NCBI GenBank assembly: GCA_905188025.1
Contig: CAJJKI010000015.1
Span: 1-30,425, forward strand
DNA: 30,425 bases
From: an uncultured Eubacteriales bacterium
GTDB lineage: Bacteria; Bacillota_I; Bacilli_A; RF39; UBA660
Direction of reading: 5' to 3'
Of the stretch, positions 24,281 through 30,425 are shown one piece after another. Within the stretch, counting starts at the first letter, position 1. Every line of letters begins with the position of its first letter. The position numbers and the translations under genes were made by a program. The notes below the pieces were generated by a model that made no database searches, was not told the origin of the DNA, and worked only from the letters and a program-made list of their open reading frames with translations.

Positions 24281-24309
24281 ATTTTATCATTAATTATTTT
24301 TCTTTTCAA
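24281..24309 (-). promoter_or_regulatory. Promoter of the prepilin-like operon
   Basis: On the minus strand TTGAAA (24309-24304) and TAAAAT (24286-24281) stand 17 bases apart, about 37 bases before the ATG; GGTGAT is the ribosome site. Confidence 0.65.
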
Positions 24310-24343
24310 GTATTCTTTATTCATTAACATAATTATAATAAAA

Positions 24344-24372
24344 GAAGAAACACCTATTCAAATATTTCTCTC
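24344..24372 (-). terminator. Weak terminator after holA
   Basis: On the minus strand AGAAA pairs with TTTCT across a loop of about 14 bases, followed by TCTTTTATT. Short stem; low support. Confidence 0.4.
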
Positions 24373-24376
24373 ATTA

Positions 24377-25324
24377 TTATTTCTTACCTATCAAGAATAA
24401 CTCTAACATATCTATATTACTCTTACCAGTCTTATAATCTCTATCAATTATAGCTAATCTATCAATCATTCTAGCTAACTCATCCTCTTTATAATTATAT
24501 AATCTCTCCAGCATCTTCTTAACATAAAATTCTTTCTTTCCAATAACTTTAGCTATATCACTATTACTACTTCCTTGATTATATAACATCTTAATAATTA
24601 AAGTTTGTCTAAATACATTATCTAAAGATACTAATAAATAATCATATCCAATATTCTCTATCTTAAATTCACTATACATTTTCATAACAGTATCATAATC
24701 TTTATCAAGTACTGCATTAGTAAATTCATATATAATATTATCTATATTATCACTAATAAGTAAATCTATTACTTCTCTATTTATCTCTTTATCATCATCT
24801 AAATATAAGAATATTTTATCTAGTTCTATCTTAATATTAACTATATTATTCCCTAATTTACTAAGTAAATATTCTAAATTATATCTATCTATTCTATATC
24901 CTTTATCTAATATATAACTATCTATATATTTTAATATATCTTTATCACTATCATTATTCTTATCTGTCTCAATAACTTTAAAACTATCTTTAAATATTTT
25001 ATATTCCTTACTTCTAGCATCTATCTTCTTAGCTATTAATACTATATATACTTCTTTATTAATATTATCTATATATCTCTTCAAATAATCTAGATCATTA
25101 TCATTCATCTTCTTAGTATCAAATTCTCTTCCAATAATTATCTTTTTACTAGAAAACAGACTAATCATCGAAGCTTCATCAAGAATATCACTAATACTAC
25201 TAACAGTCATATCATATTCTATCTTTTCTTCTTCATTAAATAAAGTATTCTCTAATATACTAGTCAAATAAAAATTAACTAATTCATTATCTTCTCCTAT
25301 TATTAAATATAAATTATTCTTCAT
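24377..25324 (-). CDS. holA: DNA polymerase III delta subunit
   Basis: The 315-residue protein is a divergent delta subunit, a little shorter than the usual 340. It begins YLIIGEDNELVNFYLTSIL, like the family's LY-LL-GE-E opening. The middle IVLIAKKIDARSKEYKIFKD and the DIIxFxxxxL-like NIIYEFTNAVLDKD, then the C-terminal helical region DMLELFLIGKK, all fit. Delta opens the beta sliding clamp in the clamp loader. It overlaps the upstream membrane protein gene by 11 bases, with AGGAT before the ATG inside it, so it is translated in tandem. No P-loop is expected in delta and none is seen. Confidence 0.85.
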   Translation of the reverse strand: MKNNLYLIIGEDNELVNFYLTSILENTLFNEEEKIEYDMTVSSISDILDEASMISLFSSKKIIIGREFDTKKMNDNDLDYLKRYIDNINKEVYIVLIAKKIDARSKEYKIFKDSFKVIETDKNNDSDKDILKYIDSYILDKGYRIDRYNLEYLLSKLGNNIVNIKIELDKIFLYLDDDKEINREVIDLLISDNIDNIIYEFTNAVLDKDYDTVMKMYSEFKIENIGYDYLLVSLDNVFRQTLIIKMLYNQGSSNSDIAKVIGKKEFYVKKMLERLYNYKEDELARMIDRLAIIDRDYKTGKSNIDMLELFLIGKK

Positions 25325-26162
25325 AATATCCTTCTATACAACTATACCCTTCCTTACTAAGATAATCCTTCATATCATCATATTCTTCTATAATACTATT
25401 ATCTTTATAACTAATTAATAATGTTAACTCTTGATCATTATATTTAAATGTTCCATCTATATTAAAATATTCATTCTCTTTCCCATTATTTTTAAATTCT
25501 AAATATTCTTCTTCCGTCTCAAATACATACTTATCATTAACAAATATCTTATCAACTTTAACATTCCTATCAAATAATACTTCTTCTTTTCTTAAAAACT
25601 TCATCCCTATCTCTACATTATATCCATCAGTAGTACATTCTAACTTCTTATTCTTAATCACAAAATCTTCTGGTCTTAAATATAAATAAGTAATGCCTAC
25701 TCCTAAAAGAATTAATATAATTAATAGAAAATATAAAAATACTGGCTTCCTTCTAACTTCTTCATTATCACTAACTATCTCTTTCTTAATAGACATATCT
25801 TCAAGTTCTTGTAACTTATCATATTCTATACTATTACTAGAAACAATCTCTACTTTTTCCATTTTATCTATATCTATAATTTGATATTCTTCATTATCTA
25901 TCTTTCCACTTTCATACTGCATCCTAAACTTATCTATATACTGTATTTCTTTATCTCTAACTCCAAATATCACTAAAGATTTATCTTTCTCATGAACAGA
26001 TCCATAATATAGCCTCTTCTCATTATATTCTCCCAAATAACTAAATATTATATATTTATTCATATATTTAAGATGATTAAAACATACAAATACTACTACT
26101 TTCTTATCAGTAGCATTTCCATATAAATCATTACTAGCTATTTTTAATATCTTTCCATGCAT
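25314..26162 (-). CDS. Unknown membrane protein upstream of holA
   Basis: The 282-residue protein is bitopic: about 140 N-terminal residues in the cytoplasm, one helix (VFLYFLLIILILLGVGITYLYL, about 141-162), and about 120 outer residues with Cys-containing strands (KLECTTDGYNV, YSCIEGYYE). I do not recognise it. A charged stretch MEKVEIVSSNSIEYDKLQ precedes the helix. I chose the ATG at 26162, since AGGGTGAT stands about 5 bases upstream; the longer frame begins with GTG at 26171. The overlap with holA shows co-expression but may be chance, as the domain layout has no link to replication. Confidence 0.75.
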   Translation of the reverse strand: MHGKILKIASNDLYGNATDKKVVVFVCFNHLKYMNKYIIFSYLGEYNEKRLYYGSVHEKDKSLVIFGVRDKEIQYIDKFRMQYESGKIDNEEYQIIDIDKMEKVEIVSSNSIEYDKLQELEDMSIKKEIVSDNEEVRRKPVFLYFLLIILILLGVGITYLYLRPEDFVIKNKKLECTTDGYNVEIGMKFLRKEEVLFDRNVKVDKIFVNDKYVFETEEEYLEFKNNGKENEYFNIDGTFKYNDQELTLLISYKDNSIIEEYDDMKDYLSKEGYSCIEGYYEE

Positions 26163-26188
26163 CACTATCACCCTATCTATTCATTTCA

Positions 26189-26217
26189 ATTATACTATAA
26201 TATTCATAATTTTACAA
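26189..26217 (-). promoter_or_regulatory. Promoter of the membrane protein-holA pair
   Basis: On the minus strand TTGTAA (26217-26212) and a perfect TATAAT (26194-26189) stand 17 bases apart. Confidence 0.7.
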
Positions 26218-26248
26218 ACAATAATCCCGTTTCACATTTTTCTAACGA

Positions 26249-28024
26249 CTATTCACTTTTATTCAAATATTCATGAAAATCTTTCGCTACATTCTCTGGC
26301 ATTAATAAACTAAGTTCTTCTACTGTAGCATTCTTCATTTTATCTACTGTATGATATTTCTTAAGTATCTTTTTCTTTCTAACTTCTCCAATACCAGGAA
26401 TATTATCAAGTATTGATGCTAAAGCTCCCTTACTTCTAATATCCTTGTGATAACTTATCGTATATCTATGTACCTCATCCTGCATCCTAGTAAGAAGTAA
26501 AAACAAATAACTATCTTTCTTTATCTCCATCTCTCTAACTGGATATCCTCCAAGTAACATATTAGTACTATGCTTATCATCTTTCTTAAGTCCTGCTACC
26601 GGTATCCCCATACCAAGCTCATCAATTACTTCCCTAGCTACATTTATTTGACCCAATCCACCATCTACTAAAATCAAATCAGGTCTCTCTAACCCATCTT
26701 TAAGCACCCTAAAATATCTTCGATATATTACCTCTCTCATCGTACCATAGTCATCATTCTTATCATTAGTAATCTTAAACTTTCTATATAAATGTGGAGC
26801 CTTCTTTCCATCAATAAACACTACCATTCCTGATACATTAAAACTACCAAAAATATTAGAGTTATCAAACATTTCTATATGACTACACTTATCTATCCCT
26901 AACATATTAGCTAATTCTTCTAAACTATTATTTATCTCTACTTCATCTTTTCTAATCATAGATATCTGTTCATTATAATAATTCTTTGCATTTTCCATAG
27001 CTAGATCAAGAATCTTTTTCTTCATTCCCTTAATAGGTTTAACTACATTAAGTCCAAATCCCTCTCGTAGTATCTCTTCTTGAATAATATCCGGTACCAT
27101 TACTTCCTTTACTTTAGTCATATGCTTATCATAAAAATTACTTACATATCCATTAACTTCTTCTTCCAAACTATCTATCATCGGGAATATATTACTCTTC
27201 TTATCAATTAACTTACCACCACGTATAAATAATATATTAACTACCAAATAATTATCTTCTTCATAGTATCCTACTACATCACGATCATAATGATCATCAA
27301 GTTCAACTTTCTGTTTCTCTAAAGTAATCTTTATATAATCCAAAAGTTCCTTATACTCTATAGCTTTCTCAAATTGTAACTTACTAGAACTATCATACAT
27401 TTTCTCTTCAATCTTCTTAATAATCCCATCACTATTTCCATTAAAGAAACTAATTATCTCATCCTTCATCTCTTTAATCTTCTCTTCATCTACTTCATGA
27501 GTACAATATCCTAAACATTCCCCTATATGATAATATAAACATTCTTTCTTTCCCATATTCTTACATTTCCTTAAAGGATACAATCTATTAAGCATCTCTA
27601 CTACTTTCTTAGCAGCCGTAATATTCGGATATGGTCCAAATAACTTCCTATTACCTCCTCTTCTCATATTAGGGTTTCTTACTATTAATAGTCTAGGTAC
27701 CTTATCATTAGTAAGTTCTATATAAGGATATGACTTATCATCTTTATATAAAATATTATATTTAGGAGTATATTTCTTTATCAAATTAAGTTCAAGTAAC
27801 AATGATTCTACTTCACTATTAGTAAGAATATATTCAAAAGTATCTATATCCCTTACTAGCATCATTGTCTTCCCTGTATGACTCTGTTTAAAATAAGAAC
27901 TAAGTCTATTCTTTAAATTCTTACTCTTACCTACATATATCACGCAACCATTATTATCCTTCATTAAATAACACCCTGGCTTATGCGGTGTTGTAGATAA
28001 AAGTTCATCTATCTTATTCATCAT
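26249..28024 (-). CDS. uvrC: UvrABC system protein C (excinuclease subunit)
   Basis: The 591-residue protein makes both cuts in nucleotide excision repair. The GIY-YIG N-terminal domain is seen as GCYLMKDNNGCVIYVGKSKNLKNR (in two parts, about 18-41). The UvrB-binding UVR motif is FEKAIEYKELLDYIK (about 218-232), and the RNase H-like second nuclease domain carries HIEMFDNSNIFGS and DLILVDGGLGQI. The helix-hairpin-helix is IPGIGEVRKKKIL near the C-terminus. Length and order are normal. Two adjacent ATG codons (28024 and 28021) share GGGAGGG; the second has the better spacing. It is divergent from the YigZ-family gene. Confidence 0.96.
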   Translation of the reverse strand: MMNKIDELLSTTPHKPGCYLMKDNNGCVIYVGKSKNLKNRLSSYFKQSHTGKTMMLVRDIDTFEYILTNSEVESLLLELNLIKKYTPKYNILYKDDKSYPYIELTNDKVPRLLIVRNPNMRRGGNRKLFGPYPNITAAKKVVEMLNRLYPLRKCKNMGKKECLYYHIGECLGYCTHEVDEEKIKEMKDEIISFFNGNSDGIIKKIEEKMYDSSSKLQFEKAIEYKELLDYIKITLEKQKVELDDHYDRDVVGYYEEDNYLVVNILFIRGGKLIDKKSNIFPMIDSLEEEVNGYVSNFYDKHMTKVKEVMVPDIIQEEILREGFGLNVVKPIKGMKKKILDLAMENAKNYYNEQISMIRKDEVEINNSLEELANMLGIDKCSHIEMFDNSNIFGSFNVSGMVVFIDGKKAPHLYRKFKITNDKNDDYGTMREVIYRRYFRVLKDGLERPDLILVDGGLGQINVAREVIDELGMGIPVAGLKKDDKHSTNMLLGGYPVREMEIKKDSYLFLLLTRMQDEVHRYTISYHKDIRSKGALASILDNIPGIGEVRKKKILKKYHTVDKMKNATVEELSLLMPENVAKDFHEYLNKSE

Positions 28025-28042
28025 ATCCCTCCCATCTCTATA

Positions 28043-28071
28043 ATTATATAATATTTAAAATTATTTTTCAA
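28043..28071 (-). promoter_or_regulatory. Promoter of uvrC
   Basis: On the minus strand TTGAAA (28071-28066) and a perfect TATAAT (28048-28043) stand 17 bases apart. I saw no LexA box (GAAC-N4-GTTC). Confidence 0.75.
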
Positions 28072-28079
28072 ACATTCTC

Positions 28080-28109
28080 TTGGTTGTTTTCCTCTATTCA
28101 TGATATAAT
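28080..28109 (+). promoter_or_regulatory. Promoter of the YigZ-family gene
   Basis: TTGGTT (28080-28085) and a perfect TATAAT (28104-28109) stand 18 bases apart. It is back to back with the uvrC promoter, with nine bases between the -35 boxes. Confidence 0.65.
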
Positions 28110-28129
28110 TTATCAAAGAGGTGATATCC

Positions 28130-28708
28130 ATGTATACTATAAGTAATAATTCTATCAAAGAAATATCTATCAAAAACTCTAAATTCATCACCATCCTTTA
28201 TAAAGTATACTCTCTAGAAGATATAAAAAATCTCCTCACAAATGTAAAAGAATTATATCCAAATGCTACTCACTACTGTTATGCTTATATCCTAAATGAC
28301 CATAAAAAATCTTCTGATGATGGTGAACCATCTGGTACTGCCGGTACCCCTATCATGAATATTTTAGAATCTAATAACTTAAATTATATTCTTGCTATCG
28401 TAGTAAGATATTTTGGAGGTATCAAACTAGGAGCATCCGGTCTAATTAGAGCATATTCCCGTAGTGTCAAAGACTCTCTCAAAGAAAACCCTCTAAAAGA
28501 ATTAATTCCCGGTATCAATATCTCTATTACTTTCTCTTTTCCTAATCAAAGAAAAATAGACTATCTCTTAAAAGACTATAAAATAAATAATAAAGAATAT
28601 CTAGATAATATTACTTATAACACATGTATCCCTATAAATATTCTAGATACTATAACCCCATATCTTATCACTTATAAAATAATAAATAATACATATATAG
28701 AAAAATAA
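28130..28708 (+). CDS. yigZ: YigZ/IMPACT-family protein
   Basis: The 192-residue protein has the UPF0029/IMPACT N-terminal signature: KNSKFITILYKV, then ATHYCYAYIL, DDGEPSGTAGTPI, and VVRYFGGIKLGASGLIRAYS. The second half is a short domain like the YigZ C-terminus (DUF1949), which resembles the EF-G domain IV fold. Its cellular role is unsettled; it is a conserved, likely nucleic-acid or ribosome-related protein. The ATG at 28130 has GAGGTGAT directly before it; the frame from GTG at 28121 lies within this ribosome site and is unlikely. A bidirectional terminator separates it from tmk. Confidence 0.9.
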   Translation: MYTISNNSIKEISIKNSKFITILYKVYSLEDIKNLLTNVKELYPNATHYCYAYILNDHKKSSDDGEPSGTAGTPIMNILESNNLNYILAIVVRYFGGIKLGASGLIRAYSRSVKDSLKENPLKELIPGINISITFSFPNQRKIDYLLKDYKINNKEYLDNITYNTCIPINILDTITPYLITYKIINNTYIEK

Positions 28709-28728
28709 TACCATCTCGGTATTATTTT
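28701..28728. terminator. Bidirectional terminator between the YigZ-family gene and tmk
   Basis: AATAATACC (28704-28712) pairs with GGTATTATT (28718-28726), nine perfect pairs and a 5-base loop. A-rich and T-rich flanks let it stop both converging genes. It overlaps the stop codons of both. Confidence 0.8.
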
Positions 28729-29411
28729 TTTAACTTTTCTAAAACATAATCATAAAGTTCATCATTAATGTCATCAATACTTCTCACTATATCACCAGAA
28801 GTACATTCTATCTTATAAAAATCATACTTCTTAGCTAACTCTAAATAAGCTCTTTCAGCATGTAATAAATGATCTTTAGAACTCTCTAACTGATCAAGTT
28901 TCTCATTCTTTATTCTACTTTCCTTAAGTTTAACTGAAGCTTCATATGGCATATGCAAAAATACTTTAATATCAGCCTTTGGTAATTCAAGTAATTCAAA
29001 TTCTAACTTCTCAATCCAAGAAAACATCTCTTCTCTCTCTTTTTCCGTAGTAAGTTTTCCTCCCTGATGAGCCATATTAGAGTACACATATCTATCAAGT
29101 ACTACATTAAATCCATTCTTCAAATCCTCTTCAATTACCCAAATATTATACTTTCTATCAGCTGCATAGTACAAAGAAGATACCTTTGGATCTACATTAC
29201 TAGCCCCTTCATTAAACCACCCATCACATATATAATCTTTTCCTAAATAAGGTCCTCCAATAATCTTACCTGTAGTACTATTATAATTAGGAAAACTATA
29301 TTTCTTTACTTTTATTCCATTATTTCTAAGTTTCTCGATCAGTAAATTAGTCTGTGTTTCTTTTCCTGAACAATCGGTTCCTTCTACTACAATCAACTTT
29401 CCCTGTTCCAT
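28722..29411 (-). CDS. tmk: Thymidylate kinase
   Basis: The 229-residue protein phosphorylates dTMP to dTDP with ATP in the cytoplasm. It shows the P-loop VVEGTDCSGKETQ (about 8-20), the PNYNS stretch, VLDRYVYSN (the family's DR(Y/W)xxS motif), and Q-rich helix contacts. It is slightly longer than E. coli Tmk (213) and has a Cys-Ser pair within the P-loop where most have Gly-Ser/Ala. This variant is closer to the dTMP kinase group found in some Firmicutes and archaea. The start has AGGTGAT about 5 bases before the ATG. Confidence 0.93.
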   Translation of the reverse strand: MEQGKLIVVEGTDCSGKETQTNLLIEKLRNNGIKVKKYSFPNYNSTTGKIIGGPYLGKDYICDGWFNEGASNVDPKVSSLYYAADRKYNIWVIEEDLKNGFNVVLDRYVYSNMAHQGGKLTTEKEREEMFSWIEKLEFELLELPKADIKVFLHMPYEASVKLKESRIKNEKLDQLESSKDHLLHAERAYLELAKKYDFYKIECTSGDIVRSIDDINDELYDYVLEKLKK

Positions 29412-29470
29412 TTTTAATCACCTAACCTAATAATAATATACCATATTCTTTATAATTCAAACAATCTTTT

Positions 29471-29498
29471 TATATAACTTTACATAAAAATATGTCAA
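29471..29498 (-). promoter_or_regulatory. Promoter of tmk
   Basis: On the minus strand a perfect TTGACA (29498-29493) and TATATA (29476-29471) stand 16 bases apart; a shifted -10, TATAAA, would give 18. The leader is about 55 bases. Confidence 0.6.
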
Positions 29499-29644
29499 AT
29501 TTCATTTTTTAAAAATTTTACTCTCAGTAAACATTCTAACTACCAGTTAATTTTATTAACCACCTGTATCATTTTTTCATCATTTTCACACTAAAAGTTA
29601 AAGCCCTAGTGAATTTTCTCATCTTTTTTAACTACTAATTAATT

Positions 29645-29674
29645 TTGACAAGCCCCATTCATTTTTGTTATGAT
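29645..29674 (+). promoter_or_regulatory. Promoter of the PDDEXK_2/Rpn-type gene
   Basis: A perfect TTGACA (29645-29650) and TATGAT (29669-29674) stand 18 bases apart. The leader is very short, about 15 bases, and carries AGAAAGGAGG (29681-29690) as a near-ideal ribosome site. Confidence 0.75.
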
Positions 29675-29696
29675 GACGCCAGAAAGGAGGAAAAGA

Positions 29697-30425
29697 ATGG
29701 AAAGTGCTTTAAAAGAAAATGAGTTAATACCTCTAACATTCGATATCATGTTCACTGAAATATTTAATAACCCCAATAACATTTGTATTCTTGAAGAGTT
29801 TATTTCTAATTACCTAGACATCCCCTTAAAAGACGTCACCGGTAACCTAAAAATATTGTCCCGTAGACTAAATAAAGAAGCCCGTTATGATTCTCGTAAA
29901 GAAGTAGATTTATTATTAAATTACAAAGGTAAAAAAATTAATATTGAAATGTCCAACAACAAAAGTGATGGCGTAATTAACCGTAACATTGTATACCTAT
30001 GCAAAATACACGGTAATCAACTAAAAAGTGGCGATAAAACCTACTCAAAAATCCATGATACCATTCAAATTATGTTTAATAACTTCGATATTGATGATGA
30101 ATTAAGAACTACATGGTACTTACGTAATGATGAAGGAAAAATTTTAACAAGTAAGCTAAGAATCGACATAATTAATCTAGCCAAAGGAAAAGATTTATGT
30201 TATACTGGTAGTGAAAAAGTTGATTATATCATTAACTGGTGTAAGCTTTTAACCACCAACGAGAAGCAAAACGTTAAACATATTTCTAGCCAGATAATGA
30301 GCCATAAATCAACTGACATGCTTGTAAATAATATGAGTATGTTAAGTGAGGAGGATGAAATGGTTAGATTATATACAAAACTAAGTCGTCGTGAAATGGA
30401 GTATAACACTTACATTGCTGAAGCC
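29697..30425 (+). CDS. PDDEXK_2 / Rpn-type nuclease (partial, C-terminus off the window)
   Basis: The first 243 codons are seen; there is no stop before the window edge. The N-terminal LTFDIMFTEIFNNPNN and the core KEVDLLLNYKGKKINIEMS match the PD-(D/E)XK nuclease family of the Rpn/transposase-like group (PDDEXK_2). Likely catalytic residues are Asp71 and Glu84. The third position is Ser86 (ExS), where most members have Gln (ExQ). Rpn proteins cut DNA, promote recombination and some act in phage defence. The start at 29697 has AGAAAGGAGG seven bases before. An in-frame ATG at 30360 (residue 222) has GAGGAGG five bases before, so an internal start may make a short C-terminal protein (see findings). 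Codon use is unlike the neighbours (many CGT, ACC, AAC). Confidence 0.82.
   Translation, partial: MESALKENELIPLTFDIMFTEIFNNPNNICILEEFISNYLDIPLKDVTGNLKILSRRLNKEARYDSRKEVDLLLNYKGKKINIEMSNNKSDGVINRNIVYLCKIHGNQLKSGDKTYSKIHDTIQIMFNNFDIDDELRTTWYLRNDEGKILTSKLRIDIINLAKGKDLCYTGSEKVDYIINWCKLLTTNEKQNVKHISSQIMSHKSTDMLVNNMSMLSEEDEMVRLYTKLSRREMEYNTYIAEA
30348..30362 (+). promoter_or_regulatory. Internal ribosome site and in-frame ATG within the Rpn-type gene
   Basis: GAGGAGG (30348-30354) stands five bases before the ATG at 30360-30362, which is codon 222 in the same frame. The two Glu codons used here are both GAG, while GAA is the usual Glu codon elsewhere in the window. It matches the internal starts reported for short C-terminal products of Rpn genes, but such acidic stretches can arise from protein needs alone. 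Confidence 0.45.

Noticed and set aside
29500..29640. Short inverted repeats (GTTAA...TTAAC, CACTA...TAGTG) upstream of the Rpn-type gene
   Set aside because: They are short, in A/T-rich sequence, and have no T-run or link to a promoter; chance is likely.
30224..30409. Minus-strand open frame of 61 codons
   Set aside because: It lies opposite the Rpn-type coding frame, which has a good start, promoter and catalytic motif.
1..30425. CRISPR array or insertion sequence
   Set aside because: No regularly spaced repeats, no transposase apart from the PDDEXK_2/Rpn-type nuclease, and no target-site duplications were noticed.

Overview
This is a strongly A/T-rich window from a low-GC Gram-positive bacterium of the Firmicutes/Bacilli type. 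Good sigma-A promoters, AGGAGG ribosome sites, RNase J, YmcA next to MiaB, and a TGA-terminated gene (standard code) all point that way. Many tiny intergenic regions, several membrane-anchored proteins of unknown function and a PDDEXK_2/Rpn gene suggest an uncultured gut Bacilli lineage (RF39-like). The lineage is inference; no rRNA is present. Most genes are on the minus strand.

Layout. 1-321: the first codons of a minus-strand gene, then a leader with two copies of a palindrome. 322-4116: an RNase J2-like protein with a degenerate active site, and a large unrecognised coiled-coil protein. 4271-9120: a TetR regulator with a small partner gene, divergent from an MMPL/RND transporter and a secreted heptad-repeat protein. 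9121-9539: a gene-free 420-base stretch that holds one or two structured RNA candidates. 9540-10223: a membrane-anchored protein of unknown function. 10316-17074: a seven-gene arginine operon read from one strong promoter: binding lipoprotein, permease, ATPase, arginine deiminase, ornithine carbamoyltransferase, carbamate kinase and a YfcC/DcuC-type carrier. 17188-18928: miaB and ymcA. 19037-19834: a paralogue of the 9540 protein. 19923-21722: lepA. 21840-24244: a 662-residue prepilin-like protein with Ig-like domains and a small partner. 24377-26162: an unknown membrane protein overlapping holA. 26249-28708: uvrC and a divergent YigZ-family gene. 28722-29411: tmk. 29697-30425: the first 243 codons of a PDDEXK_2/Rpn-type nuclease, cut by the window edge.

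How the genes work together. The arginine operon is a complete ATP-making pathway: import of arginine, deimination to citrulline, phosphorolysis to ornithine and carbamoyl phosphate, ATP from carbamate kinase, and probable ornithine export. The TetR/MMPL/heptad-repeat group looks like a regulated envelope export unit. lepA, miaB, holA, uvrC and tmk are ordinary translation, repair and replication genes.

The observations most worth following are the pseudoknotted RNA candidate at 9217-9359, the strand-specific G-U helix at 9431-9468, the internal Shine-Dalgarno plus ATG within the Rpn-type nuclease, and the prepilin-like giant with no pilus machinery beside it.
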